Shown piece by piece: positions 18,599 to 28,144 of a stretch of 64,000 nt of DNA; position 1 is the first letter of the stretch; each line of letters starts with the position of its first letter. Under the pieces are notes generated by a model. That model worked only from the letters and a program-made list of their open reading frames with translations, was not told where the DNA came from and made no database searches. This DNA comes from Sutcliffiella horikoshii (GTDB lineage: Bacteria; Bacillota; Bacilli; Bacillales; Bacillaceae_I). The position numbers and the translations under genes are program-made. Location: positions 1 to 64,000 of the forward strand of contig NZ_JAIVKY010000006.1 in the NCBI RefSeq assembly GCF_020524325.1, given 5' to 3'.

Positions 18599-19393
18599 GT
18601 GAGAATTTTATTTATCGGAGATGTAGTGGGATCACCAGGACGAAAGATGGTAAACGAATATCTACCAAAATTAAAAAGTAAATATAAACCTGCTGTAACT
18701 ATAGTGAACGGAGAAAACGCAGCTGGCGGAAAAGGAATAACTGAAAAAATCTATCAAGGGTTTTTAAAAGCCGGGGCCAATCTCGTAACACTAGGAAATC
18801 ATACATGGGATAACAGAGAGATCTTTGAATTTATTGAAGGCGCAAAGCATATGATCAGACCTGCGAACTTTCCAAGTTCGAATCCTGGAAAAGGAATTGC
18901 CTACCTTCCCTTTGAAGGTAAGGAACTTGCGGTAATAAATCTACAAGGCCGTACTTTTTTACCGCCAATAGATTGCCCTTTTAACAAAGTTGATGAACTT
19001 GTAGAAGAAGCAAAGAAAAGAACACCGTTTATCTTTGTTGACTTCCATGCGGAAGCAACGAGTGAAAAGCAAGCAATAGGTTGGTATCTAGATGGGAGAG
19101 TTACAGGTGTAGTAGGAACACATACACATGTCCAAACAAATGATTATCGTATTCTTCCAGAAGGCACAGCATATATTACCGATGTAGGCATGACAGGACC
19201 TTATGATGGCATTCTAGGTGTGGAAAGAGAGGCAGTGCTTAAACGATTCACGACTGCTCTCCCTGTAAGATTTGAAGTGACAGAGGGAAGGGCCCAATTA
19301 AACGGGGTTCTAATAGATGTAGATATGAAGACAGGTAAGGCCAAGAAAATTCAGCCGCTAATGATAAATGAGGATCATCCTTTCTTTGATTAA
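18599..19393 (+). CDS. ymdB: Metallophosphatase YmdB (TIGR00282 family)
   Basis: 264-aa calcineurin-like phosphodiesterase; in B. subtilis YmdB hydrolyses 2',3'-cyclic nucleotides and affects the choice between biofilm and motility. GTG 18599 (MRILFIGDVVGSPG) is chosen: AAGAAGGG lies upstream and the length equals the B. subtilis protein. Metal ligands appear in order: Asp8 (GDVVG), Glu in VNGENAA, Asn-His in GNHTWD, DFHAEATSEK and GTHTHVQT. The R4 repeat and a terminator separate it from rny. Confidence 0.93.
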   Translation: MRILFIGDVVGSPGRKMVNEYLPKLKSKYKPAVTIVNGENAAGGKGITEKIYQGFLKAGANLVTLGNHTWDNREIFEFIEGAKHMIRPANFPSSNPGKGIAYLPFEGKELAVINLQGRTFLPPIDCPFNKVDELVEEAKKRTPFIFVDFHAEATSEKQAIGWYLDGRVTGVVGTHTHVQTNDYRILPEGTAYITDVGMTGPYDGILGVEREAVLKRFTTALPVRFEVTEGRAQLNGVLIDVDMKTGKAKKIQPLMINEDHPFFD

Positions 19394-19431
19394 ACGAGAA
19401 GATAGAATATTTTGACGATTGTATAACAAGT

Positions 19432-19459
19432 TAAGGCATATACAGAGCTCTTCCTGAAT
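19432..19459 (+). promoter_or_regulatory. Possible SigH promoter of spoVS
   Basis: TAAGGCATA (19432-19440), 12-bp gap, CCTGAAT (19453-19459) resembles the SigH pattern RNAGGAWWW - RNNGAAT with mismatches. spoVS is SigH-dependent in B. subtilis, which is the main reason for the call. Confidence 0.3.
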
Positions 19460-19540
19460 ATAGTAGGAATGAAATTATTAACAATTCATTCATCTATGGA
19501 TCTTTCACCATATACTGTAAATGTTAAGGAGGAGCTAGAA

Positions 19541-19801
19541 ATGGAAATATTAAAGGTTTCAGCTAAGTCAAACCCAAATTCGGTAGCAGGGGCTTTAGCA
19601 GGGGTTTTAAGAGAGCGTGGAGGTGCCGAAATCCAAGCGATTGGGGCAGGCGCGCTTAATCAAGCAGTGAAGGCAGTTGCCATTGCTCGGGGGTTTGTTG
19701 CACCAAGCGGGGTGGATTTAATCTGTATTCCGGCATTTACAGACATTCTGATTGACGGAGAAGAAAGAACGGCCATCAAGCTGATAGTGGAGCCGAGATA
19801 A
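19541..19801 (+). CDS. spoVS: Stage V sporulation protein S
   Basis: 86-aa Alba-like protein required for coat assembly and engulfment-stage progress in B. subtilis. ATG 19541 follows AAGGAGGAG; the longer in-frame extension is rejected because the mature family starts MEILKVSAKS. The sequence is nearly invariant in the family (SVAGALAGVLRERG, IGAGALNQAVKA). Own terminator downstream. Confidence 0.96.
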   Translation: MEILKVSAKSNPNSVAGALAGVLRERGGAEIQAIGAGALNQAVKAVAIARGFVAPSGVDLICIPAFTDILIDGEERTAIKLIVEPR

Positions 19802-19815
19802 AAATAATCGTTTAC

Positions 19816-19856
19816 TAAACCTGTTTGCTTGTACTTGCAAACAGGTTTGTTTTATT
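19816..19856 (+). terminator. Terminator after spoVS
   Basis: A 12-bp perfect stem AAACCTGTTTGC/GCAAACAGGTTT with loop TTGTACTT, then GTTTTATT. Confidence 0.9.
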
Positions 19857-19906
19857 CTAATTCAATAGTGCGATGCTTGCTGATTTAAATAATGGAGGGG
19901 CTGTTA

Positions 19907-20830
19907 TTGAAGATATTTGATGCACATTGTGATGTGCTTTGGAGAATGTGGGAAAATAGGGCGATTTCATTTAAAGATAGTGAAATCTTGCATGTAACAT
20001 GGGACGGATTAAAGAAGTCAGCTGCAAAGGTGCAATGTTTTGCAGTGTATATTCCGGAAAAGGTAAGGAAAGAATCTGCTTTTGATGTAGCTTTGGAAAT
20101 GATCGACATCTTTTATGAAGAGATCTTGCAGAGGTTTCCTAACATGAAACTTGTTACAACTAAGAGGGATATAGCGGAACTTAGAGAAGGACAAATAGGA
20201 GCAATTTTGACTTTAGAAGGTTGTGACGCAATAGGAACAGATTTGCAAAAGATGAGAACTTTATATCGATTAGGAATTTCTTCTGTGGGTTTAACATGGA
20301 ATCATGCAAATGCAGTTGCGGATGGGATCTTAGAAGAGAGAGGTGCAGGGTTAAGTTCTTTTGGGAAAAGTGTGGTAAGACTGAACAACGAACACTTTAT
20401 ATGGACAGATGTTTCACACTTGTCTGTTAAAGGTTTTTGGGATGTGATGGAATTAGCTGATTATGTGATTGCTTCTCATTCCAACTGCAAAGATCTATGC
20501 CCCAACCCAAGAAATTTATCAGATGAACAAGTACAATCACTGATTAAAAAGAATGGCGCAATCGGTGTCACTTTTGTTCCTCAATTCTTGTCAAACAACG
20601 CACAGGTAAGCATTTCGGATATACTTCGTCATGTAGAACATTTCTGTTCATTAGGGGCAGTAAATCATATTGGTTTTGGTTCAGACTTTGACGGAATAGA
20701 CCAGACTGTTAATGGTCTAGGGAAAATAGAAGATTATACTAATTTAGTAAATAGCTTATTAAAATACTATTCTGAAACAGAAGTCAGAGGGTTTTTGTTT
20801 GATAATTTTTATAAAAGATTCCCTAAATAA
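19907..20830 (+). CDS. Membrane-dipeptidase family (M19) peptidase
   Basis: 307-aa zinc dipeptidase of the renal dipeptidase family, cleaving dipeptides. The TTG at 19907 (MKIFDAHCDVLW) is chosen because GGAGGGG ends 6 bp upstream. Metal ligands: H7 and D9 in DAHCD, Glu in LEGCDAIG (about 105-112), His in IASHSNCKDL (about 193), and the GFGSDFDG active-site loop (about 258-265). No signal peptide, so cytosolic despite the family name. It lies between spoVS and korAB, each with its own signals. Confidence 0.9.
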   Translation: MKIFDAHCDVLWRMWENRAISFKDSEILHVTWDGLKKSAAKVQCFAVYIPEKVRKESAFDVALEMIDIFYEEILQRFPNMKLVTTKRDIAELREGQIGAILTLEGCDAIGTDLQKMRTLYRLGISSVGLTWNHANAVADGILEERGAGLSSFGKSVVRLNNEHFIWTDVSHLSVKGFWDVMELADYVIASHSNCKDLCPNPRNLSDEQVQSLIKKNGAIGVTFVPQFLSNNAQVSISDILRHVEHFCSLGAVNHIGFGSDFDGIDQTVNGLGKIEDYTNLVNSLLKYYSETEVRGFLFDNFYKRFPK

Positions 20831-20911
20831 ACTGGGATTTTGATGGTTTTCAGCGATACGTACGATACTGTTAAAATATCCAAATTTTTCGAAAGAAATT
20901 AATTCAAAGAC

Positions 20912-20953
20912 TTGTATTTTTAAATAAATAGGTCTACAATGAAAGCGTTTAGT
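20912..20953 (+). promoter_or_regulatory. Candidate korAB promoter with cre-like box
   Basis: TTGTAT (20912-20917), 17-bp spacer, TACAAT (20935-20940). TGAAAGCGTTTAGT (20940-20953) matches 12 of 14 positions of the CcpA consensus TGWAANCGNTNWCA and would cover the transcription start, a repression geometry. The long leader (about 130 nt) has no obvious structure. Confidence 0.5.
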
Positions 20954-21081
20954 ACATATTCAGCGTTTTTTAAGTCTTTTTTTATTTAATAGGTAACTTC
21001 TAGTTATATAGTGGGAATAATGCTACAATAAATATTGTACAAAATTCTGAAAACGAACGTAGTTAAAGGGGTGTAAGGCAC

Positions 21082-22818
21082 ATGATCAATCAACTTTCAT
21101 GGAAAGTTGGAGGGCAACAAGGGGAAGGTATTGAAAGTACCGGTGAGATTTTCTCCATTGCATTAAATCGTTTAGGCTATTACTTATATGGTTATCGCCA
21201 TTTTTCTTCTCGTATTAAAGGTGGACATACGAACAACAAAATTCGTGTGAGTACGACTCAGGTCCGTTCTATTTCCGACGACCTTGATATATTAGTAGCG
21301 TTTGACCAAGAAACAATCGACGTAAACTATCATGAGCTCCGCAAAGGTGGAGTGGTAATTGCAGACGCCAAGTTTAAACCAAGCATACCTGAAGACGGAA
21401 AAGCTATATTATACGCTGTACCATTCACTGAGATTGCTACAGAACTTGGAACTTCCTTGATGAAGAACATGGTTGCTGTCGGAGCATCAAGTGCGATCCT
21501 TGATTTAGATGCGGAAGCATTCCGTGAAGTAGTGCAAGAAATTTTCGGTCGCAAAGGCGAATCCATTGTTGAGAAAAACATGGAAGCGATTCGAGCAGGC
21601 GTTCAGTTCATAAAAGATCAAGCTGAAAATGTAGAAACGATGCAGCTTGCAAAAGCAGACGGCAACAAACGACTATTCATGATTGGAAATGATGCTATTG
21701 CATTGGGTGCTGTAGCGGCAGGTTCTCGCTTTATGCCGGCATACCCAATTACTCCAGCATCTGAAATCATGGAATACTTAATCAAAAAGCTTCCAAAATT
21801 CGGCGGTACGGTTATTCAAACGGAAGATGAGATTGCTGCTTGTACAATGGCAATTGGTGCCAACTATGCAGGGGTTCGTACATTGACTGCTTCGGCTGGT
21901 CCTGGACTATCCTTAATGATGGAAGCAATCGGACTTTCTGGTATGACAGAAACACCACTTGTAGTTGTGGATACGCAACGTGGAGGTCCAAGTACAGGAT
22001 TACCGACAAAGATTGAGCAGTCTGACCTTATGGCAATGATTTACGGTACACACGGAGAGATCCCGAAAGTGGTTATGGCTCCAAGTACAGTACAAGAAGC
22101 TTTCTATGATACTATTGAAGCATTTAACATTGCAGAAGAATACCAAGTACCGGTCATTCTTTTAACGGATCTTCAATTGTCTCTAGGTAAGCAATCTGTA
22201 GAAGCGTTGGATTACAAGAATATTGAAATTAGACGCGGTAAGCTGGATATAAACCAGGAGCTTCCTGCATCTGACGATAAAGCATATTTCAAACGATATG
22301 AAGTTACAGAAGATGGCGTATCTCCTCGTGTCCTTCCTGGCATGAAAAACGGAATCCATCACGTTACTGGTGTAGAGCACGAAGAAACAGGTAAGCCTTC
22401 TGAAGTTGCTGCGAACCGTCAAGCACAGATGGACAAGCGTCTGCGTAAATTGAATAACCTTAAATTCAATACGCCTGTTCATGTTAATGCTAAGCATGAC
22501 GAAGCTGATGTCCTGCTTGTTGGGTTTAACTCGACGCGAGGAACGATTGAAGAGGCAATGGAAAGATTGGAGTTGGATGGAGTGAAAGCTAACCATGCAC
22601 AAGTCCGCTTAATCCACCCATTCCCGACAGAAGAAATCGCGCCACTAGTAAAATCGGCTAAAAAAGTTATTGTTGTGGAGTATAACGCTACTGGACAACT
22701 TGCAAACATCCTGAAAATGAATGTAGGCGAGCATGAAAAGATCCGTAGCCTCTTAAAGTATGATGGGGATCCATTCTTACCGAAAGAAATCCACACAAAA
22801 TGCAAGGAGTTGTTATAG
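21082..22818 (+). CDS. korA: 2-oxoacid:ferredoxin oxidoreductase, alpha subunit (KorA)
   Basis: 578-aa fused gamma/alpha subunit of a 2-oxoacid:acceptor oxidoreductase, most likely 2-oxoglutarate:ferredoxin oxidoreductase (CoA-dependent decarboxylation to succinyl-CoA). Residues about 12-185 are the gamma domain (GGQQGEGIES, FSSRIKGGHTNN); about 200-440 the pyrimidine-binding domain (PAYPITPASE, QTEDEIAACTMAIGA); then a C-terminal transketolase-like domain. ATG 21082 follows AAAGGGGTG. The stop abuts the ATG of korB, indicating a two-gene operon. Confidence 0.92.
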   Translation: MINQLSWKVGGQQGEGIESTGEIFSIALNRLGYYLYGYRHFSSRIKGGHTNNKIRVSTTQVRSISDDLDILVAFDQETIDVNYHELRKGGVVIADAKFKPSIPEDGKAILYAVPFTEIATELGTSLMKNMVAVGASSAILDLDAEAFREVVQEIFGRKGESIVEKNMEAIRAGVQFIKDQAENVETMQLAKADGNKRLFMIGNDAIALGAVAAGSRFMPAYPITPASEIMEYLIKKLPKFGGTVIQTEDEIAACTMAIGANYAGVRTLTASAGPGLSLMMEAIGLSGMTETPLVVVDTQRGGPSTGLPTKIEQSDLMAMIYGTHGEIPKVVMAPSTVQEAFYDTIEAFNIAEEYQVPVILLTDLQLSLGKQSVEALDYKNIEIRRGKLDINQELPASDDKAYFKRYEVTEDGVSPRVLPGMKNGIHHVTGVEHEETGKPSEVAANRQAQMDKRLRKLNNLKFNTPVHVNAKHDEADVLLVGFNSTRGTIEEAMERLELDGVKANHAQVRLIHPFPTEEIAPLVKSAKKVIVVEYNATGQLANILKMNVGEHEKIRSLLKYDGDPFLPKEIHTKCKELL

Positions 22819-23685
22819 ATGGCAACGTTTAAAGACTTTCGAAACAATGTAAAACCTAACTGGTGCCCTGGATGCGGAGACTTCTCGGTACAAGCTGCCA
22901 TTCAACGTGCTGCCGCAAATGTAGGTTTGGAACCTGAAAACCTAGCAGTAGTTTCTGGTATTGGGTGTTCTGGACGTATTTCCGGTTACATCAATTCCTA
23001 CGGTTTTCATGGTATTCATGGTCGCTCTCTACCTATCGCACAAGGTGTGAAAATGGCAAATAAAGATCTTACTGTTATCGCTTCTGGCGGAGATGGAGAT
23101 GGATTTGCCATAGGTTTAGGACATACCATCCATGCTATTCGTCGAAATATTGATGTTACATACATCGTAATGGATAACCAAATTTATGGATTGACAAAGG
23201 GCCAAACATCACCACGTAGTGAAGTAGGGTTCAAAACAAAATCAACACCACAAGGTTCTATTGAATCCTCACTGTCTGTTATGGAAATGGCTTTAACGGC
23301 AGGAGCTACATTCGTAGCACAAAGCTTCTCTACTGATTTGAAAGACCTAACTTCCTTGATTGAACAAGGAATCAATCATAAAGGTTTCTCTCTAATCAAT
23401 GTGTTCAGCCCGTGTGTTACTTATAACAAAGTCAACACCTACGACTGGTTTAAAGAAAACTTGACAAAATTAGCTGACATTGAAGGATATGACGCACATA
23501 ATAAAGTTTCTGCCATGCAGACATTAATGGAGCATAATGGACTTGTAACAGGATTGATCTATCAAAATAAAGATCAGCAATCCTACCAAGATATGGTTCC
23601 AAATTATAGTGCAGAGCCTCTTGCAAAAGCAGAACTTCAATTAGATGAAGAACAATTCAACGCATTAGTGAAAGAATTTATGTAA
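22819..23685 (+). CDS. korB: 2-oxoacid:ferredoxin oxidoreductase, beta subunit (KorB)
   Basis: 288-aa thiamine-diphosphate subunit. Cys16 and Cys19 in NWCPGCGDFS and a third cysteine in GIGCSGR (about 53) fit a 4Fe-4S cluster, and GGDGDGFAIGLGH (about 91-103) with the downstream MDNQIYGLTKGQ is the ThDP/Mg site. It starts immediately after korA behind GCAAGGAG. KGQTSP in the substrate loop is usual for 2-oxoglutarate enzymes; substrate assignment is by family. Confidence 0.93.
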   Translation: MATFKDFRNNVKPNWCPGCGDFSVQAAIQRAAANVGLEPENLAVVSGIGCSGRISGYINSYGFHGIHGRSLPIAQGVKMANKDLTVIASGGDGDGFAIGLGHTIHAIRRNIDVTYIVMDNQIYGLTKGQTSPRSEVGFKTKSTPQGSIESSLSVMEMALTAGATFVAQSFSTDLKDLTSLIEQGINHKGFSLINVFSPCVTYNKVNTYDWFKENLTKLADIEGYDAHNKVSAMQTLMEHNGLVTGLIYQNKDQQSYQDMVPNYSAEPLAKAELQLDEEQFNALVKEFM

Positions 23686-23694
23686 TAGAACTTG

Positions 23695-23728
23695 AAAGTC
23701 CTGGCTTAATCGCCGGGACTTTTTTATT
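23695..23728 (+). terminator. Terminator after korAB
   Basis: Stem AAAGTCCTGGC with GCCGGGACTTT, followed by TTTTATTTA. Confidence 0.88.
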
Positions 23729-23751
23729 TATTGATTAAGAAGCATATAATA

Positions 23752-23806
23752 CGGTTGATTTCCATTCCAGGCGCTTCGCTTGCCTGCGGGCGGTCCGTGA
23801 GCCTCA
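23752..23806 (-). repeat. Hairpin repeat fragment R5 (half copy)
   Basis: One half of a GC-rich subtype copy, starting CGGTTGATTTCC and ending GTGAGCCTCAC. It stops at the same core position as fragment R7 and is followed by CCACTGAAGAAGT (23818-23830), like the CCACTGAAAAAGT after R7. The break is therefore a recurrent junction, not a random truncation. Confidence 0.8.
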
Positions 23807-23854
23807 CTTAGTGTAGGCCACTGAAGAAGTATGTAATTTAATAAATTATTTAAT

Positions 23855-23946
23855 ACCGCTGTGTATTTCCGCAAATGGCTTCGCTTTCCTAGGGGCTCAA
23901 GCACCGTCCCGCGGAAAGCGATGCCAGTTGCGGAAAGGAACAGCGG
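23855..23946. repeat. Chimeric palindromic repeat R6
   Basis: About 40 bp of the repeat in reverse orientation (CCGCTGTGTATTTCCGCAAA...CCTAGGGG) joins directly to about 50 bp of the same end in forward orientation (CTCAAGCACCG...GGAACAGCGG). Two 3' halves head to head make a large inverted repeat with no apical core, probably a deletion derivative of a divergent pair. Confidence 0.75.
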
Positions 23947-24004
23947 AGATGATTAATAAAACTAAAGTCGGAAGGTCTTAAAAAACTTGACGATTATTTA
24001 AAAA

Positions 24005-24018
24005 TGTAAGCGCTAACT
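24005..24018 (+). promoter_or_regulatory. cre-like (CcpA) site upstream of tdh
   Basis: TGTAAGCGCTAACT matches 13 of 14 positions of TGWAANCGNTNWCA. It is about 80 bp upstream of the -35 of the tdh promoter, so activation from upstream or control of another promoter are both possible. Confidence 0.5.
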
Positions 24019-24059
24019 AAAAAATAAAAAAGTCTAAATTTTTTATCTGACGTACTCAG

Positions 24060-24114
24060 TTGTCCTTCTCCAGTGGACAAATCGGTTTACACAAACCCTT
24101 ATAGATGTTACACT
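24060..24114 (+). promoter_or_regulatory. tdh-kbl promoter with upstream inverted repeat
   Basis: TTTACA (24086-24091), 17-bp spacer, TACACT (24109-24114). Just upstream is the perfect inverted repeat TTGTCC (24060-24065) / GGACAA (24075-24080), a possible operator for an unknown regulator. Confidence 0.5.
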
Positions 24115-24165
24115 CTTACTAGTATTTATGATTATTAGTTTTATTTTTATAAGGGAGTGTTCTCT

Positions 24166-25206
24166 GTGAATGGAAAAATGAAGGCAATCGTGAAGCATCA
24201 TCGTGGATATGGTGCCGAACTTCAAATGATAGATATACCAAAAATTAAAGAAGATGAAGTGTTAATAAAAGTAAAAGCAACATCTATATGCGGTACGGAT
24301 GTTCATATTTATACATGGGATGAATGGTCTCAAAGCAGGGTTAACCCTCCATATGCATTCGGACATGAATTTGCTGGTGAGATTGTTGAAGTTGGCAGCA
24401 AGGTTAACAATGTACAGTTGGGCGACCAAGTTTCCGCTGAAACGCATATCGTTTGCTACAAATGTCCACAATGTCTTCAAGGTGACTACCATATTTGTAA
24501 AGATACGAAAATAATCGGAGTAGACACACAAGGTTGTTTTGCTGAGTATGTAGCACTTCCTGCAGTAAATGTATGGAAAAATCCTAAAGAAATGCCGTAT
24601 GATGTTGCTTCTGTACAAGAACCAATGGGAAATGCGGTTCATACGGTACTTGCAGGTGATGTAACAGGTAAATCTGTAGCAGTTATCGGTTGCGGCCCTA
24701 TTGGAATTATGGCAGTAGGTGTTGCTAAAGCGGCAGGTGCTTCTCAAGTTATTGCCATCGATTTAAATGAATATCGCTTAGATCTTGCAACGAAAATGGG
24801 CGCTACAACAGTAATTAATGCTAAAGAAGCCAACCCAGTAGAAGAAGTCATGAAGTTAACAGATGGACATGGTGTGGAAGTGGTATGTGAGATGTCAGGT
24901 CATCCTATTGCCATGAATCAAGGATTCAAAATGATTACTAACGGCGGAAGAGTTTCCATCTTGAGCTTACCTGTTCGTCCAGTTGAACTGGATATCACCA
25001 ACGATATCGTATTCAAAGGGGTTACCGTTCAAGGCATTACAGGAAGAAAAATGTATTCTACATGGCAGCAAGTATCAAGCCTTCTTAAATCAGGTCAAGT
25101 TGATGTGAAACCGATGATTACGCATCACTTCCCGCTTGAGGAGTTTGAAAAAGGCTTTGATTTAATGATTTCCGGTCAATGTGGTAAAGTTGTATTACAT
25201 CCATAA
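24166..25206 (+). CDS. tdh: L-threonine 3-dehydrogenase
   Basis: 346-aa zinc-dependent medium-chain dehydrogenase that oxidises L-threonine to 2-amino-3-oxobutyrate with NAD+. GTG 24166 (MNGKMKAIVK) follows AAGGGAG at 8-bp spacing. Catalytic zinc region SICGTDVHIY and GHEFAGE, structural zinc CYKCPQCLQGDYHIC, Rossmann motif GCGPIG, and the C-terminal GITGRKMYSTWQQ typical of Tdh. The operon partner kbl begins 21 bp downstream. Confidence 0.95.
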   Translation: MNGKMKAIVKHHRGYGAELQMIDIPKIKEDEVLIKVKATSICGTDVHIYTWDEWSQSRVNPPYAFGHEFAGEIVEVGSKVNNVQLGDQVSAETHIVCYKCPQCLQGDYHICKDTKIIGVDTQGCFAEYVALPAVNVWKNPKEMPYDVASVQEPMGNAVHTVLAGDVTGKSVAVIGCGPIGIMAVGVAKAAGASQVIAIDLNEYRLDLATKMGATTVINAKEANPVEEVMKLTDGHGVEVVCEMSGHPIAMNQGFKMITNGGRVSILSLPVRPVELDITNDIVFKGVTVQGITGRKMYSTWQQVSSLLKSGQVDVKPMITHHFPLEEFEKGFDLMISGQCGKVVLHP

Positions 25207-25227
25207 CAGTATATAGGAGGGGTTAAA

Positions 25228-26406
25228 ATGAAAGGTTTTGAATACCTACAAGAAGAGTTAGATCAAATGAAAGAACAAGGTACATTTCGTAAGCTGGTAC
25301 CTTTAGAGTCCGATCAGGGGTCCAAAGTTGTTATCAACGGTAAAGAAGTTATTCAGCTCTCTTCCAATAACTATCTAGGATTGACAACCCATCCTCGTTT
25401 AGTGAAAGCTGCTTTAGAAGCAGTTGAAAAATACGGTGCCGGAACAGGTTCGGTTCGTACAATTGCCGGTACTTTCACCATGCATGAACAACTAGAAGAA
25501 AAATTAGCAAAGTTTAAACATACAGAAGCAAGTCTTGTGTTCCAATCTGGATTTACGACTAATCAAGGGGTTCTTTCTGCAATTCTTTCTCCGGAAGATG
25601 TTGTAATTTCCGATGCGTTAAACCATGCATCCATTATCGATGGAATCCGATTAACAAAGGCTGCGCGTAAAGTGTACAAGCATGTTGACATGGAAGATCT
25701 AGAGCGTGCATTGAAAGAATCCGGCGAATACCGTAAACGTCTTATCGTAACAGACGGCGTATTCTCTATGGACGGAAATATTGCCCCTCTTGATAAAATT
25801 GTAGAACTTGCTGAAAAGTATGATGCGCTTGTAATGGTGGACGATGCTCATGCTTCTGGTGTACTAGGTGAAAATGGCCGTGGTACAGTAAATCACTTTG
25901 GCTTGGATGGACGTGTGCACATTCAAGTTGGTACATTAAGTAAAGCAGTCGGCGTTCTTGGTGGGTATGTAGCGAGCTCTCGCTCTTTAATAGACTATTT
26001 AATCCACAAGGGCCGTCCGTTCCTTTTCAGCACTTCACATCCACCAGCAGTAACTGCTGCATGTGATGAAGCAATCCAAGTTTTACTTGAAGAGCCTGAA
26101 CTTATTGAGAAACTATGGGACAATGCCAAGTTCTTTAAAGATGGACTTCTAAAATTAGGATTTAATACCGGCGAAAGTCAAACGCCAGTTACTCCTGTTA
26201 TCGTAGGGGACGAAGCTCTATCTCATAAATTCTCTGATAAGTTGTTAGAATATGGAGTTTTTGCACAAGGTATTGCGTTTCCAACGGTAGCAAAAGGACT
26301 TGCACGTGTAAGAACAATCGTAACTGCTCAACACTCAAAAGAAGAGCTTCAAGAAGCACTGGACATCTTCGAAAAAGCAGGGAAAGAACTAGGAATCATA
26401 TCGTAA
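25228..26406 (+). CDS. kbl: Glycine C-acetyltransferase (2-amino-3-ketobutyrate CoA ligase)
   Basis: 392-aa PLP enzyme of the alpha-oxoamine synthase family that cleaves 2-amino-3-ketobutyrate with CoA to glycine and acetyl-CoA, completing threonine breakdown begun by Tdh. ATG 25228 follows [16 protein letters not shown] near 49, [11 protein letters not shown] near 74, [10 protein letters not shown] near 208 and the PLP lysine in [13 protein letters not shown] (about 240) are all present. Confidence 0.95.
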   Translation: MKGFEYLQEELDQMKEQGTFRKLVPLESDQGSKVVINGKEVIQLSSNNYLGLTTHPRLVKAALEAVEKYGAGTGSVRTIAGTFTMHEQLEEKLAKFKHTEASLVFQSGFTTNQGVLSAILSPEDVVISDALNHASIIDGIRLTKAARKVYKHVDMEDLERALKESGEYRKRLIVTDGVFSMDGNIAPLDKIVELAEKYDALVMVDDAHASGVLGENGRGTVNHFGLDGRVHIQVGTLSKAVGVLGGYVASSRSLIDYLIHKGRPFLFSTSHPPAVTAACDEAIQVLLEEPELIEKLWDNAKFFKDGLLKLGFNTGESQTPVTPVIVGDEALSHKFSDKLLEYGVFAQGIAFPTVAKGLARVRTIVTAQHSKEELQEALDIFEKAGKELGIIS

Positions 26407-26411
26407 TAATC

Positions 26412-26444
26412 AAAGAGAGACACCTCATACGTGTCTCTCTTGTT
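26412..26444 (+). terminator. Terminator after kbl
   Basis: Stem AGAGAGACAC with GTGTCTCTCT around CTCATAC, then TGTTATG. Confidence 0.82.
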
Positions 26445-26596
26445 ATGTATTTATTACTATTAACCTTCACTTCCTCTTAAAATATGTAGATTTATGTAAA
26501 CTTCTCCATATTTATTGTTTAAGAAGCCATAAAATTATATACTATGTTAATGTGTAGAGTTTTATGCGCTCTACTTTCTGGAAAGGAGTTATCACA

Positions 26597-28141
26597 ATGA
26601 ATGAGAAACAAAGAGTGGAAGCAGGCCAAGTAGTCACTGGAAATTCTTCGGACAAAAAATCCGAAAAGGATTTCAGTAAATACTTTGAGTCTGTTTATGT
26701 ACCACCTTCCCTAAAAGATGCGAAAAAACGGGGTAAAGAAGAAGTTGCCTATCAAGATTTTACAATTTCTGATGAATTTAAAAACCTTGGGGCTGGCAAG
26801 AAATTTTATATTCGTACGTATGGATGTCAGATGAATGAACATGACACGGAAGTAATGGCAGGGATCTTTCTTGCTTTAGGTTACGAACCGACCTATACAG
26901 TTAATGATGCGGATGTTATCCTTTTAAATACCTGTGCGATCCGGGAAAATGCAGAGAACAAAGTCTTTGGTGAACTAGGACACTTAAAGACGTTGAAAAA
27001 ATCAAGACCAGGTTTATTAATTGGTGTTTGTGGCTGTATGTCCCAGGAAGAATCAGTAGTGAATAAGATTTTGAAAACCTATCAGCAAGTTGACATGATT
27101 TTTGGTACTCATAATATTCACCGTCTTCCTAACATTTTAAAAGAAGCGTATATGTCTAAAGAAATGGTCATAGAAGTCTGGTCTAAAGAAGGCGACGTAA
27201 TTGAAAACCTTCCAAAAAACCGTAAAGGTGAAATTAAAGCCTGGGTAAACATCATGTACGGCTGTGACAAGTTCTGTACGTACTGCATTGTGCCATATAC
27301 ACGAGGCAAAGAGCGTAGCAGACGGCCAGAAGATATTATTCAAGAAGTGCGTCACTTGGCAGCACAAGGTTATAAAGAAATTACCTTGCTTGGACAGAAT
27401 GTAAATGCGTACGGAAAAGATTTTGAGGATATGAAATATGGACTTGGCGATTTAATGGACGAAATCCGTAAGATTGACATTCCTCGAATCCGTTTCACAA
27501 CAAGTCATCCAAGAGACTTTGATGATCGCTTGGTGGAAGTGCTTGCTAAAGGCGGTAATCTCCTTGATCATATTCATTTACCGGTTCAGTCAGGAAGTTC
27601 TGAGATATTGAAATTAATGGCTCGAAAATATGATAGAGAACGTTACCTTGAGTTAGTTGGTAAAATTAAAGCGGCAATGCCTAATGCTTCATTAACAACA
27701 GATATCATCGTTGGTTTCCCTAATGAAACAGAAGAACAGTTTGAAGAAACAATGTCTCTGTATCGTGAAGTGGAATTTGATACAGCATATACATTCATCT
27801 ATTCACCACGTGAAGGTACGCCTGCTGCAAAAATGGTGGATAATGTACCCCTTGAAGTAAAGAAAGACCGTCTTCAACGATTAAACGCACTTGTAAATGA
27901 GATTTCTGCAAAGAAATTAAAAGAGTACGAAGGTCAGATTGTCGAAGTGTTAGTCGAAGGGGAAAGTAAGAAAAATCCGGATGTTCTTGCCGGGTACACA
28001 GATAAAAGCAAACTAGTTAACTTTAGAGCCCCAAAATCTGTCACTGGTAAAATTGTCAAAGTGAAAGTGGTTAAAGCGAAAACTTGGACATTGGATGGAG
28101 AATTGGTGGAAGAAGTAGCAGAAGAAGCACTGGAGGTATAA
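26597..28141 (+). CDS. miaB: tRNA-2-methylthio-N6-isopentenyladenosine synthase MiaB
   Basis: 514-aa radical-SAM methylthiotransferase acting on i6A37 of tRNAs. ATG 26597 ([10 protein letters not shown]) follows AAAGGAG and matches B. subtilis; an earlier in-frame ATG at 26564 is rejected. UPF0004 domain with cysteines in [20 protein letters not shown] and GVCGCMSQ; radical-SAM cluster CDKFCTYC; C-terminal TRAM domain. The substrate-making enzyme MiaA is also in this window (34752). ricA starts 3 bp downstream. Confidence 0.96.
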   Translation: MNEKQRVEAGQVVTGNSSDKKSEKDFSKYFESVYVPPSLKDAKKRGKEEVAYQDFTISDEFKNLGAGKKFYIRTYGCQMNEHDTEVMAGIFLALGYEPTYTVNDADVILLNTCAIRENAENKVFGELGHLKTLKKSRPGLLIGVCGCMSQEESVVNKILKTYQQVDMIFGTHNIHRLPNILKEAYMSKEMVIEVWSKEGDVIENLPKNRKGEIKAWVNIMYGCDKFCTYCIVPYTRGKERSRRPEDIIQEVRHLAAQGYKEITLLGQNVNAYGKDFEDMKYGLGDLMDEIRKIDIPRIRFTTSHPRDFDDRLVEVLAKGGNLLDHIHLPVQSGSSEILKLMARKYDRERYLELVGKIKAAMPNASLTTDIIVGFPNETEEQFEETMSLYREVEFDTAYTFIYSPREGTPAAKMVDNVPLEVKKDRLQRLNALVNEISAKKLKEYEGQIVEVLVEGESKKNPDVLAGYTDKSKLVNFRAPKSVTGKIVKVKVVKAKTWTLDGELVEEVAEEALEV

Positions 28142-28144
28142 AAA

